Shown here piece by piece: positions 36,578 through 46,337 of a stretch of DNA of 64,000 nucleotides. The notes below the pieces were generated by a model that did not search any database, was not told the DNA's origin, and worked only from the letters and a program-made list of their open reading frames with translations. The number at the start of each line of letters is the position of its first letter. Positions within the stretch are counted from its first letter, which is position 1. A program made the translations under genes and the position numbers. The DNA is from DASSKA01 sp963839365 (lineage in GTDB: Bacteria > Actinomycetota > Actinomycetes > Propionibacteriales > Nocardioidaceae): NCBI GenBank assembly GCA_963839365.1, contig CAWIUT010000003.1, positions 496,001-560,000 of the forward strand, in the 5' to 3' direction.

Positions 36578-37744
36578 TCAGTCGCTGTGAGGGGCGGGCC
36601 CATGGCAGCGCCCGGAGCCGCTGTCGGAGTAGCTCAAAACGCTGTCCGGCTGGCCCTGGGCTGCCGCAACCGGCTGGAAGTCCCAGTTGTAGCCGTTGTC
36701 GCCCAACGTCAGTCTGAGGGACCCGTAGGCAGTGTCCTCGCCGGTGACGACATGCGCCTTGGACAGTGCCTTGCCGGTCAGCAGTGTGTCCAGATCCTCT
36801 CCCCCGGTGCCGACGGTGAACTGGGTGATCCCATGCTTGAGGTCGACCGAGCCATTGGGGTCCTGCGGCCGGAACCGTGCGTAGACGTGCTCGTGCCCGT
36901 TCAGCACCAGATCCGCCCCGTTCCGGTAGAGCAGCTTCCACCAGGCGTCGGCCGCCCCGCCCTCGCTGGAAGCGAACCGCGTGTAGGGGGCGTCGCCGCT
37001 GTCGCCGGTGGCGCTGAACGTGGGCTGGTGCCAGTAGGCCAGCGTGCAGGCGGCGTGGTCGGTCTTCAGGTCCTGTGCCAGCCAGTGGGTCTCCCGCTCG
37101 AGCTTGCCGGTCGTGGGGTCACAGTTGGAGTCGAACGACTGGGAGTTGCACTCCGCGTTCAGCGAGATGATGTGCCACCTGCCGAGGTCGTAGGAGTACC
37201 AGCCCTGGTGGTAGTTCCCGGCCTGCCCCTCCGGCCGGATAGCCCCGTTCGAATCCTTGCCGTTGTAGTAGGCGAAGTAGCCGGCACCGTTCTGTGCGGC
37301 TTCGTTGTCGCCGTGCTTGGTGTAGGCGTAGTACTCGTGGTTGCCCGGCGCCGGCCGCTGCAGGGACTTGAATGCGCCGTAGGTCTTGTCGAAGGAGTTC
37401 TCGAAGTCGCTGAGCTTGCCCACCTGGTACTGCTCGTCACCGAGCAGGGCCACGAGGTTGGGATGCATGGACTCGATCTGGTTCGCGGTCGCGTACTCGG
37501 CGCGGAAGCCACCGACTCCCTCGCCGCCGCACTTGAGGTTCGCGGGGTTGTTCTGGTTGACCTCCGTGTTCGGCTCGCAGCCGATGTCGCCGACCGCCGC
37601 CAGCACCGGCGCGGAGTACGACGACTGGTACGGCCATGTGTTGTTCGTCGGCTGCCCGGCGGCGAAGACCGCACCGGTCATCGACGCAACCGCCATACCG
37701 CCCACTGCACCGACGCCCCAGGTGCGTCGCGACATCTTTCGCAT
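36578..37744 (-). CDS. Exported metallophosphoesterase (purple-phosphatase-like)
   Basis: 388 aa from ATG 37744 with gggag upstream. N-terminus MRKMSRRTWGVGAVGGMAV has a twin-Arg and a hydrophobic stretch, suggesting Tat export with cleavage near VFAAG. Metal-binding motifs in order: AVGDIGC, LLGDEQYQ, APGNHEYY, YWHQP and NGHEHVYARF, the calcineurin-type dinuclear centre. Probably releases phosphate from extracellular esters. Monocistronic, with about 280 bp upstream. No clear Pho-box repeat was identified. Confidence 0.9.
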   Translation of the reverse strand: MRKMSRRTWGVGAVGGMAVASMTGAVFAAGQPTNNTWPYQSSYSAPVLAAVGDIGCEPNTEVNQNNPANLKCGGEGVGGFRAEYATANQIESMHPNLVALLGDEQYQVGKLSDFENSFDKTYGAFKSLQRPAPGNHEYYAYTKHGDNEAAQNGAGYFAYYNGKDSNGAIRPEGQAGNYHQGWYSYDLGRWHIISLNAECNSQSFDSNCDPTTGKLERETHWLAQDLKTDHAACTLAYWHQPTFSATGDSGDAPYTRFASSEGGAADAWWKLLYRNGADLVLNGHEHVYARFRPQDPNGSVDLKHGITQFTVGTGGEDLDTLLTGKALSKAHVVTGEDTAYGSLRLTLGDNGYNWDFQPVAAAQGQPDSVLSYSDSGSGRCHGPAPHSD

Positions 37745-38024
37745 GAGACTCCCTTTCCGGGTGCGCCGGGTGCGCACTCCGTCGGGGACGCTAGGTGGGC
37801 CCTATGAGGAGCCGATGTCGGCGAAATGGCTGATTAGTGAATGTTTGACGTCCGGAGTCGCCGGGTTTGAACCCGCCGTGGCCTCCGAGCTGCTCGCGAC
37901 CCAGCAGCGCTTCGCCCGGCGCAGCTCCATCGTCCCGGGGCCGCGGTGGTGGCGCAGCAACCGCGACCGCGGTCTCTGAAGTGGACCGGCCCATACTGGA
38001 GCACGCATACGTGCCTCGGGCACC

Positions 38025-39563
38025 TCACGACGAACGCAGCCAGCGGCGAAGCTTCTTCTTGGGCAGTTGCGCCCACACCTTCGCGAACTCGGTCACCGCA
38101 TCGTCCCCGCGCCTCTGCTCAAGCCCGTGGAGGCGCCCGAAGGTGAATGCGTTCTCCCCGTCAAGGTGCGCCTGGATGCCGTACTCGCGGAGTCGTTCCC
38201 GAGCGACAACTGAGTCCTGGTGGAGACCGAGGGACTCCTGGACCCTCTTGGCCCCGAGGGCCAGGCGCTTGGCCCGACCGCCGAACACGGGCACGGCCGA
38301 CTCGGCGGCGTAGCGCAGACGCTTGGCCTTCTTGCGTGCCTCGTGCAGTGCCAGGTCCCGGGCGTGCGGGTCGTCGGCTGAGTCGATCGCACGCACAGCG
38401 GCGCGCAGGCGCTTGGCATCGCGCGCGAGCAGCCGAGCGGTGGCCTTGCGGGCCGGGCCGCTTGCCTCGGGAGCGAACGGCGGCGTGGCGACAAGGTCGT
38501 CGAGTGCGTCCAGGAGCCTGAAATAGCGCTGGTCGTTCATGACCTCGTGTCCGTGCTCGAGCCCAGCGCGACGGGACGTCCGCAGACTGTCGTCGATCCG
38601 CCGGGCGACTGGGCCGATGACCAGCTCGACGGGCTCGGAGGCTACGAGGGTGTCGAGGCGCTCACGCAGCACTTGGGCGTCGCGAGCTTCGCTGAGAGCC
38701 TGGCCGAGCCGGCGAAGGTCGTCGCGGAGGGCCTCCCCGTGGCCCGTCTTCAAGATGGGCTTGTACGTCGTGAGTGCGGACCTGAGCCTGCGGGCGGCGA
38801 TCCGCAGCTTGTGCACTGACTCCGGCCGGCCCGCCCGGACACCTGCGTCGTGTCGCTGCAGCTGGTCGCGCTGCTCGACGACGCGTGCGAGGAACAGTTG
38901 GCCCACACTGCCCTTGGCGAGCGTTTTGCGGCCCCACCCGCCCGTGGGTGGGGTCGGCGCGAGGTCGCCCAGCGTCCGCGCCAGCTTCGACCGGGCCTCG
39001 GCCGGCACGGCTCCCGCATCCAGGAGGCAGCGCTCCACGTCGTCCAACGCAGTGGCGGGCCCGTCGACCAGCTCGACCTCCCACTCCCGCCAGTCCTGGA
39101 CTTGTGCCGGGGCCAGCAGTCGCTCCGCCCGCACCTGGTCGTCGCACACCTGGGCGAGCACCGAGGAGTCTTCACGTTGGAGCGCGTACTGGCGTCGCCG
39201 CGTGCTGATCTGAGCGACGGGCACCAGCGCCCGGTCCCGGACCACGGCCCGTACCGGGTCAAGCAGTGCTTCTGGCATCGGATCGTCAGCGCCGTGGAAG
39301 GGCATCCGCAGCTCGGTCCGGGTGTCGCCGCCGCGCGGCAGCTTGAGATGCCAGCCCGCGTCCTGGCCCCCGGACCGACGCCTGAGGGTGATCCCGTTGC
39401 GTGCCAGGTCCAGGCCTACTGTGTCGAAGTACACCGCCTCGAGCTCGAAGGTGAGGGGCTGGGCCACTGGGCCCGCGCTCTCGATGCCGTCCAGGGCCGG
39501 CAGCTCATTTTCCCTGCCCACGTCGTACTTGCGTTCGATCTCGTCCTGCTGAGCCGTAGCCAT
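38025..39563 (-). CDS. CYTH-CHAD domain protein
   Basis: 512 aa. CYTH domain about residues 8-200: starts with EIERKYDVG (ExExK), FELEAVYFDT, LRRRSGGQDAGWHLKLPRGG and WREWEVELVDG. The CHAD helical domain covers about 225-505 with many conserved His/Arg/Lys, for example SVHKLRIAARRLRSAL, LHEARKKAKRLRYAAE and AFTFGRLHG. CYTH enzymes act on triphosphates and CHAD binds polyphosphate. With PPK2 3 kb away on the same strand, a role at polyphosphate granules is likely. Confidence 0.92.
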   Translation of the reverse strand: MATAQQDEIERKYDVGRENELPALDGIESAGPVAQPLTFELEAVYFDTVGLDLARNGITLRRRSGGQDAGWHLKLPRGGDTRTELRMPFHGADDPMPEALLDPVRAVVRDRALVPVAQISTRRRQYALQREDSSVLAQVCDDQVRAERLLAPAQVQDWREWEVELVDGPATALDDVERCLLDAGAVPAEARSKLARTLGDLAPTPPTGGWGRKTLAKGSVGQLFLARVVEQRDQLQRHDAGVRAGRPESVHKLRIAARRLRSALTTYKPILKTGHGEALRDDLRRLGQALSEARDAQVLRERLDTLVASEPVELVIGPVARRIDDSLRTSRRAGLEHGHEVMNDQRYFRLLDALDDLVATPPFAPEASGPARKATARLLARDAKRLRAAVRAIDSADDPHARDLALHEARKKAKRLRYAAESAVPVFGGRAKRLALGAKRVQESLGLHQDSVVARERLREYGIQAHLDGENAFTFGRLHGLEQRRGDDAVTEFAKVWAQLPKKKLRRWLRSS

Positions 39564-39774
39564 GGTCCATCATTCACCCAGCGCAGGACCCAGAAGAACC
39601 GTCCGATCGGAGGACCGAGGACTAGCTGGCTCCACGAGGGGTTCACGTGCTCAAGCGAGCGGCTGTCGTCTGAGGGGGCGCCGTAGGGGCGCGCGAGCGG
39701 ACCGTCGAGCGGCTGAGGCGGCTCGATAAGTCGTCAACCACGAGCTCGGCACCCTGCGTCCGCGACGCCAATCG

Positions 39775-42543
39775 CTAGCGGGGCACAATGACGGCGCTCC
39801 CTGGTGGCGCCTCACCGCGCGACCCGCCCGGTTCACGAGAAGCGGCGCGGGCCACCAGCTTGCCTAGCTCCCACAGGAGCAGCAGCAGGACGGCGGGCAC
39901 CAGCGCCCAGGCGAACTGCGCCAGGTTGATCGATGTCGTCCCGAGCAGACGGTTGAAGAGGCCCATCTGTGTGGTGAGCACGGCCAGCACGAACTCGACC
40001 AACACCGCGCGGTTCATCTGCTTGCTGTCGAAAGTGCTCGTTGTGAAGACCGTGGCGGTTTCGCTGCGGCACTCGAGTGCCGCGACGATCAGGCAGAGGG
40101 CGAACGAGGTGAACGCGACCGACGTCCCGATCGAGACGCTGTGGTAGAGCGACGTACCGAGGCCGATGAGGCCGAGAAGGCCGATGGTGATGGCAAGCCC
40201 GACGAGCCCAACGGTGACAACGACGCCCTTGGTGAGCACCGACTCGCCCCGCTTGCGGGGCTTGAGCGTCATCAGCCCCGGTGTCTCCTCGTCGAAACCG
40301 AGTGCGAGTCCGAACCCGGCGTTGACGACGAAGTGGATCCACAGCACCTGGGCGGGCGTGAAGGGCTCGCCGGCCGCGATGTTGAGCAGGCTTGCTCCCA
40401 GGAAGGTGAGGACGAACGTGACCAGGAGCAGCAGGACGAAGCGGATGTACTTCGTCAGGTTGTCGTAGATCTTGCGACCCTGCTCCACCGCGAACACAAT
40501 GGTCGCGAAGTTGTCGTCGGAGAGGATCATTCGGCCGGCGTTCTTGGCAACCTCGGTGCCGGTGCCCATGGCGATTCCGATGTCGGCCGCCTTGATGGCC
40601 GGCGCGTCGTTGACTCCGTCTCCGGTCATCGCCACCACATCGCCCTTCCGCTTGAGCGTCTCGGCCAGCAGCACCTTGTGCTCGGGAGCAACCCGCCCGA
40701 GTACTCCGAGGTCATCGACCCGGCGCAGGCGGTCCTGTTCGGACAGCGCAGCAAAGTTGGCGCCCAGGATGGCCTCACCGGGTATCCCTACCTGCCTCGC
40801 GATGGCGGCGCCTGTGGTGACGTCGTCGCCGGTGACCATGCGCACCCGGATGTTCGCCCTCTGCGCGTCGGCGACGGCGGCTTTGGACTCCTCGCGGGGT
40901 GGATCGACCATGCCGACGAGGCCCGTCAGCTGCAGGTCGGCGACGTAGGCGAGCAGGTCTCCGTCAGGGTCGAACGCTGCGGGGTCGATGTCCCGCATGG
41001 CCGCAGTCATCACCCGCTGTCCGCGCCCCCCCATGCGCTCCACGTGCGCGTCCGCCCGCTGCTGGAGGTCGGCGTCCCAGGGGATCAAGGCGGCTTTCGA
41101 GAGTGCACTGCTGGCGCGGGCCATCACAGCCGGAGCGGCACCTTTGACGAAGCAGCGCACCACGGGACGTCCGGCCTCGACCGCGGAGTTGAACGTCGCC
41201 ATGAGCTTGTAGCTGGGGTCGAACGGCAACGTGGCCAGCCTCGGCAGCGCATCGCGGGTCCCGTCGATGTCCAGCCCGGCCTTGTGGCCGAGCACGAGAA
41301 GGGCACCCTCGGTGGGGTCGCCGACGACCTTGCCATCGACCAGCGTCGCGTCACTCGCGACGATGAACGGCAGGATCGCCGCCTCGATGGTGTCCGTCTT
41401 GCCCGCCGCATGGTGGACCTGCCCCGCGAGTCCGTAACCGGAGCCGGAGATGGTGTAGCGGTCGGTGGGGTCGACGACCTCGACCGCCGTCATCTGGTTC
41501 ATCGTGAGGGTGCCGGTCTTGTCGGAGTTGATGGCGGACGTGAACCCCAGCGTCTCCACCGCGGGAAGCTCCTTCACGATGGCGTTGCGGTGCGCGAGGT
41601 CGACACTGCCCAAGGACAAGATCATCTGCGACACCGTGGGCAGCGCCTCCGGGATGGCCGCGATGGCCAGCGAGACCGCGCTGATGAACAGCACGTCCCA
41701 TGCCTCGCCACGGCTGCGGCCCGCGGCGAACATCGAGACCATCGTCAGCCCGGCCGCCGCGGCGATCCAGAGGGTCAGCGTGTTCAGCTCCTTGGTCAGG
41801 GGCGACTTCTCCATGGCCGTCGCGGACAGCATGCCCGAGATCTTGCCGACCTCGGTCTCGGTGCCTGCGGCGGTGATGAGCATGACGCCGCTGCCGTGAG
41901 TGACCGGCATGTTCATGAACGCCATGTTCGTCTGGTCCCCAGGGGCCAGATCACCGGCTTCCAGAGGTCCGGCTTGCTTGTCCGCCGGCGTGCTCTCACC
42001 GGTCAGGGCCGACTCGTCGATCTGGAGCGCACTGGCCGCGATGATCCGACCGTCCGCGGGGACCTGGTCCCCGGCGGCGATCAGGACGACGTCACCCACG
42101 ACGAGCTGCTCGGCGGGAACCACGGCCTCGCCGCCATCGCGCCGTACCCGTGCGGTCGCCTTCATCATCGACCTGAGCGCGTTCATCGCGCTCTCCGCCT
42201 TGCCCTCCTGACGCAGACCCAAGACCGCGTTCAAGATTGTCAGCAGGAGGAGGAGCGCCGCGGTGCTCCACTGCTTGATCAACAGCGAGACGACTGCCGA
42301 GGCGACGAGGATGATCTGCATGTAGCTGCGGTACTCGTCGAGGAAGCGACGCCAACCAGGCTTTGGCTTCTCCTCAGGGAGCGCGTTCGGCCCGTTGGCG
42401 GCCAACAGCTCCGCCGCTCTGGTCGCGGACAGCCCTGCAGCCGGATCCACGCCGAGCTCTTTCGCCGTCTCTTCCGCGGTGCGCTGGTACCAGGTGCCAC
42501 CGGCCTTCGCCGGAGGTCTCGGTGCCTCGACTCCTGCGACCAT
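39775..42543 (-). CDS. P2-type cation-transporting ATPase (Ca2+/Na+-like)
   Basis: 922 aa from ATG 42543, preceded by gggaga; the 76 residues further upstream in frame are not protein-like. N-terminal cation ATPase domain (TWYQRTAEETAKELGVDP), actuator loop with ALTGEST, helix-4 region AIPEALPTVSQ, phosphorylation site NSDKTGTLTMNQM, hinge TGDGVNDAPAIKAADIGIAM and a C-terminal four-helix block (NLTKYIRFVLLLLVTFVLTF; VLWIHFVVNAGFGLALG). Transports a cation out of the cytoplasm; the exact ion is not evident. PPK2 lies 38 bp upstream in the same operon. Confidence 0.92.
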   Translation of the reverse strand: MVAGVEAPRPPAKAGGTWYQRTAEETAKELGVDPAAGLSATRAAELLAANGPNALPEEKPKPGWRRFLDEYRSYMQIILVASAVVSLLIKQWSTAALLLLLTILNAVLGLRQEGKAESAMNALRSMMKATARVRRDGGEAVVPAEQLVVGDVVLIAAGDQVPADGRIIAASALQIDESALTGESTPADKQAGPLEAGDLAPGDQTNMAFMNMPVTHGSGVMLITAAGTETEVGKISGMLSATAMEKSPLTKELNTLTLWIAAAAGLTMVSMFAAGRSRGEAWDVLFISAVSLAIAAIPEALPTVSQMILSLGSVDLAHRNAIVKELPAVETLGFTSAINSDKTGTLTMNQMTAVEVVDPTDRYTISGSGYGLAGQVHHAAGKTDTIEAAILPFIVASDATLVDGKVVGDPTEGALLVLGHKAGLDIDGTRDALPRLATLPFDPSYKLMATFNSAVEAGRPVVRCFVKGAAPAVMARASSALSKAALIPWDADLQQRADAHVERMGGRGQRVMTAAMRDIDPAAFDPDGDLLAYVADLQLTGLVGMVDPPREESKAAVADAQRANIRVRMVTGDDVTTGAAIARQVGIPGEAILGANFAALSEQDRLRRVDDLGVLGRVAPEHKVLLAETLKRKGDVVAMTGDGVNDAPAIKAADIGIAMGTGTEVAKNAGRMILSDDNFATIVFAVEQGRKIYDNLTKYIRFVLLLLVTFVLTFLGASLLNIAAGEPFTPAQVLWIHFVVNAGFGLALGFDEETPGLMTLKPRKRGESVLTKGVVVTVGLVGLAITIGLLGLIGLGTSLYHSVSIGTSVAFTSFALCLIVAALECRSETATVFTTSTFDSKQMNRAVLVEFVLAVLTTQMGLFNRLLGTTSINLAQFAWALVPAVLLLLLWELGKLVARAASREPGGSRGEAPPGSAVIVPR

Positions 42544-42581
42544 GTCAGCGTCTCCCGTCTTCGGTGCCTGCTGATCGGCGG

Positions 42582-43526
42582 CTATCGCGTCCTCTGGCCG
42601 GCCGCTTCCGCCTCGAGCTCCCCCTTGGCCGCCAGCAGCTCTTCGCGCATCTCGCGACTGACGGTCGGGTAATGCGGGTCGATCTCGATCAACGTGTGGG
42701 CAAGTACCGCGGACACCGCAAGGCGCCCGAACCACTTGCGATCCGCCGGGATGACGTACCACGGCGCCCACGGCGTGCTCGTGGCGGACAGCATCTCCGA
42801 GAACGCCTTCTGGTACTCGTCCCAGTGCTTGCGCTCACGAATGTCGTTCGCCGAGAACTTCCAGTTCTTCTCCTGGACGGCGATCCGGGCCAGGAACCGC
42901 GCCCGCTGTTCCTCGTACGACAGGTTCAAGAAGAGCTTCACGACCTTGAACGCGTTGTCGACCAGATAGTGCTCCCAGTCGTTGATCTCGCGGTATCGCC
43001 GCTCCCAGATCGACTTCCCCCGATCCTCCTGGGGAAGCTTCTGCCGCAGCAGGTGCTCAGGGTGCACCCGCACTACGAGGACCTCCTCATAGTGGGAGCG
43101 GTTGAAGATCCCGATCTCCCCGCGAGCGGGCAGGCGACGCGAGTAGCGCCACAAGAAGTCGTGGTTGAGCTCCTCTGCAGAGGGCGCCTTGAAGCTCGAA
43201 ACGTGGACACCTTGCGGATTCACCCCGCTCATCACGTGCCTGATCGTCCCGTCCTTCCCGCCGGCGTCCAGCGCCTGCAGGCAGACCACAACGCCGTGCG
43301 TCTCCTGTGCGGCCAGTCGGGTCTGGTAGTCCGCCAGCAGGGACACCCCTGCTTGGAGCAGTTCGGCGCCGTCCTTCTTCTTGACGAAGTCCGCCTTGTA
43401 CCGAGGGTCGAAGTCCCTGGCCAGGTGCACCTTTGTTCCGGGCTTGACACGTAACGGCGTGATCGCCTCGGCGATGCGAGCTGCTCTCGCGTCCGGGGCG
43501 ATGCGCGCCGTTTTCTGGTTGGCCAT
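42582..43526 (-). CDS. ppk2: Polyphosphate kinase 2 (PPK2 family)
   Basis: 314 aa from ATG 43526 (ggagg six bases upstream); the open frame continues far upstream only by chance. PPK2 core: VVVCLQALDAGGKDGTIRHVM with Walker A-like GGKDG (about 95), SGVNPQGVHVSSFKAPS, FLWRYSRRLPARGEIGIFNRSHYEEVL, ERRYREINDWE, and lid lysine/arginines in FLNLSYEEQRARFL. Uses polyphosphate to phosphorylate nucleotides, or the reverse. First gene of an operon with the cation ATPase; CHAD protein nearby. Confidence 0.93.
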   Translation of the reverse strand: MANQKTARIAPDARAARIAEAITPLRVKPGTKVHLARDFDPRYKADFVKKKDGAELLQAGVSLLADYQTRLAAQETHGVVVCLQALDAGGKDGTIRHVMSGVNPQGVHVSSFKAPSAEELNHDFLWRYSRRLPARGEIGIFNRSHYEEVLVVRVHPEHLLRQKLPQEDRGKSIWERRYREINDWEHYLVDNAFKVVKLFLNLSYEEQRARFLARIAVQEKNWKFSANDIRERKHWDEYQKAFSEMLSATSTPWAPWYVIPADRKWFGRLAVSAVLAHTLIEIDPHYPTVSREMREELLAAKGELEAEAAGQRTR

Positions 43527-43806
43527 GGTCGACCTCCGCGATTCGGGTCCCGGCAGGCAAGAGCAGGCTGCAACGGACAAGCGAAGAGTTGGGAGAGGAG
43601 AAGGTCCCGATGTGAGCGGCCCGCGGGCGCGGAGGCGTCCGCGGGCCGGGACGTTGGTCGGCTCCGGTCGGGACCATCGAGAGGTCGCCCTGGGTCCGGT
43701 GTCCATGGCTCGATGAGGCGGGGCGGACGAGGCTCGACGTGGAGGCTGCTCACCGCGCGAGTCGGGTCCACGCGGATGAGTCAGCCGATCGGGATCGGAG
43801 GCCACG

Positions 43807-46122
43807 GTGATCACAAGGCCGCGGTCGAATGCGCTGTCGGGGGTACGGCGCTGGCTGGAGCCGACCCTGCTGGTCCTGACCGTGGGGCTGCTGACCGCTG
43901 GCATCGCGGCGTGGGCTGCGGGGGCCTGGTGGTTGGCCGATGTGCTGTGGGCGGGGGCCACGGTGGTGGCGGTACCGCCCGCTGCCGGGTGGGTGGTGGC
44001 CGCGCTGCTGCGGCGGCAGCTCGGGGTCGACCTGATCGCGGTGCTCGCGTTGCTGGGCACACTGGCGGTGCGGGAGTTCCTGGCCGGGGCACTGATCGCG
44101 GTGATGCTGGCGACCGGACGGGCGATCGAGGCCGCGGCCCAGCGGCGGGCGACCGCGGATCTGCGGGCGTTGCTGGAGCGGGCGCCACGGACCGCGCGCC
44201 GTCGGGTCGGCGACATGGTGACCGAGGTGCCGGTTGGTGACGTCGACGTCGGTGACTTGGTTGTGATCGGGCCCAGTGAGGTGCTGCCGGTCGACGGGCT
44301 GGTCGCGGGCAACCCCGCGGTCGTGGACGAGTCCGCGCTGACTGGGGAGCCGGATCTGGTCGAGCGGGCGGTCGACGACCCGGTGCGCAGCGGCACGCTC
44401 AACGCCGGCAGCGCGTTCGAGATCCGGTGCACTGTGCCGGCAGCCCAGAGCACCTACGCGGGGATCATCGCACTGGTGCGCCAGGCCGGCGCCGCCAACG
44501 CGCCGGTGGTGCGACTGGCCGACCGGTTCGCCGTCTGGTTCCTGCCTGTGTCCCTTGCGGCAGCCGGGCTGGCCTGGTGGGTCGCCGGGTCGGCCGAGCG
44601 CGCGGTGGCGGTGTTGGTCGTGGCCACCCCCTGTCCGCTGCTGCTGGCCGCGCCCGTTGCGATCGTGTCCGGGCTGTCCAGGACCTCGCGGCTCGGGGTG
44701 GTGGTCCGTGGCGGTGGGGCCCTGGAGAATCTAGGTCGGGCCCGGACGATCGTGCTGGACAAGACCGGCACGCTGACCGCCGGCCGGCCCGCCGTCACCG
44801 AGGTCGTGCCCGTAGCGGAGTACCCCCCACAGGAACTGCTGCGGCTGGCCGCTTCGGCCGAACAGCTCTCTCCTCACGTGCTCGCCGAGGCCGTGGTCGC
44901 CGAAGCCCGGTCCCGCAACCTTCCGCTGTCCCTGCCGGTGGATGTCACCGAGGAGCCCGGCCGCGGCGTCACCGCCGCCGTCGACGGCGCTCGGGTACGA
45001 GTCGGCAAGCGCGACTCGGTGCCGGATGCCGCCTGGGCCCGCACGGCGGTCAGCCGCGCCGGGCTGGACGGCTGCGCACTTGTCTGGGTCGAGGTCGACG
45101 ACTCCCCCGCCGGCGCCATCCTGCTGAAAGACCCGCTGCGGCCCGACGCCAGCCGCACGCTGCGGCGGCTGCGCACCGCGGGCATCGACCGGTTGGTGAT
45201 GCTCACCGGTGACCGGCCCGAGCCCGCGCGGGAGGTCGGAGCGGTCCTCGGCCTCGACGAGGTCTGCGCGCAGCAAACCCCGGAGAGCAAGGTCGCCGCC
45301 GTCCGCGCCGAGCAGCGGTACGCCGCCACGGTGATGATCGGCGACGGCCTCAACGATGCCGGCGCCCTGGCGGCTGCCACCGTCGGTATCGCGATGGGCG
45401 CACGCGGCTCGACCGCCTCTTCGGAGGCCGCCGACGTGGTGCTCACCACCGATCGGCTGGACCGGGTCGCCGACGCGATGGAGATCGCCCGGCGGGCACG
45501 CCGGATCGCGGTGCAGAGCGCGGCCGCTGGCATGGCGATGTCGTTGGCGGCGATGGCGCTCGCGGCGTTCGGACTGCTGCCACCCGCGGCCGGCGCGCTG
45601 CTGCAGGAGGGCATCGACGTCGCGGTCATCCTCAACGCGTTGCGGGCGCTGCGCGGCGGCCATGGCGGCGGCCAGCGTGTCCAGCCCGGCACCCAGGCCC
45701 TGCTGCGCCGCTTCGCCGCCGAGCACGACGAGCTGCGCCCGGTTCTCCCGCTGCTGCGATCGGCCGCCGACACACTCGCCGCCGGGACCGACCCACAGGC
45801 CGTCGACACGCTGCGCCGCGCGTACGCCTCCCTGGTCGAGCGACTGATCCCCCACGAGGAGGCCGAGGAGACCGAGCTCTACCCCGCCCTCGCGCGTGCC
45901 CTGGGCAACGGCGATGCGATCGCCCCGATGAGCCGGGCCCACGCCGAGATCGGCCGCCTCACCCGAAGGCTGCAGACCCACCTCGACGCCCTGGCCGCCG
46001 GCGCCGAGCTGGACCCGGAACGTCAACAGGACCTGCTGGCCTGCCTGTACGGGCTCCACGCCCTTCTGCAGCTGCACTATCTGCAAGAGGAGGAGAACTA
46101 CTTCGCACTCGCCACGGACTAG
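43807..46122 (+). CDS. P1B-5-type metal ATPase with C-terminal hemerythrin domain
   Basis: 771 aa, GTG start. No N-terminal metal-binding domain. Transmembrane metal site ATPCPLLLAAP, actuator ALTGEPD, phosphorylation DKTGTLTAG, hinge GDGLNDAGALAAA, and a last helix region LLQEGIDVAVILNALRAL, which together match the P1B-5 subgroup. From about residue 615 a hemerythrin-like four-helix bundle follows: AAEHDELRP, LIPHEEAEETELYP, MSRAHAEIGRL, HALLQLHYLQEEENYF supply the His/Glu/Asp ligands for a di-iron site. Exports a transition metal (Fe, Co or Ni reported for the group), perhaps gated by oxygen or iron. Divergent from ppk2. Confidence 0.92.
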   Translation: MITRPRSNALSGVRRWLEPTLLVLTVGLLTAGIAAWAAGAWWLADVLWAGATVVAVPPAAGWVVAALLRRQLGVDLIAVLALLGTLAVREFLAGALIAVMLATGRAIEAAAQRRATADLRALLERAPRTARRRVGDMVTEVPVGDVDVGDLVVIGPSEVLPVDGLVAGNPAVVDESALTGEPDLVERAVDDPVRSGTLNAGSAFEIRCTVPAAQSTYAGIIALVRQAGAANAPVVRLADRFAVWFLPVSLAAAGLAWWVAGSAERAVAVLVVATPCPLLLAAPVAIVSGLSRTSRLGVVVRGGGALENLGRARTIVLDKTGTLTAGRPAVTEVVPVAEYPPQELLRLAASAEQLSPHVLAEAVVAEARSRNLPLSLPVDVTEEPGRGVTAAVDGARVRVGKRDSVPDAAWARTAVSRAGLDGCALVWVEVDDSPAGAILLKDPLRPDASRTLRRLRTAGIDRLVMLTGDRPEPAREVGAVLGLDEVCAQQTPESKVAAVRAEQRYAATVMIGDGLNDAGALAAATVGIAMGARGSTASSEAADVVLTTDRLDRVADAMEIARRARRIAVQSAAAGMAMSLAAMALAAFGLLPPAAGALLQEGIDVAVILNALRALRGGHGGGQRVQPGTQALLRRFAAEHDELRPVLPLLRSAADTLAAGTDPQAVDTLRRAYASLVERLIPHEEAEETELYPALARALGNGDAIAPMSRAHAEIGRLTRRLQTHLDALAAGAELDPERQQDLLACLYGLHALLQLHYLQEEENYFALATD

Positions 46123-46337
46123 CTGATCGGATACCTCGACAACCCAGCGAGGACGGAGGCCTCGAGAACATCGAGTGGCACGGCGTCGGGCGTGACCTTC
46201 GAGCGCTGCTGGCTGGGTGTGGACCGATGACCGGAAGTCGGGACCTTGGTCCCCTTCCGGGCGGACCACGGACAACGCCGGCAGACTGTTTGTCCACATA
46301 AAATTCTTGCTGGCCGACGACTGATGCGGGGTGAAGG

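Noticed and set aside
37861..37880. T-arm-like sequence (GGGTTCAAACCC on the minus strand) suggesting a tRNA or tRNA-derived attachment site
   Set aside because: The arm has a mismatch, and no acceptor, D or anticodon stems can be folded around it.
43527..44453. N-terminal extension of PPK2 on the minus strand
   Set aside because: It is antisense to the P1B ATPase gene, and PPK2 has a good ggagg-ATG start at 43526.
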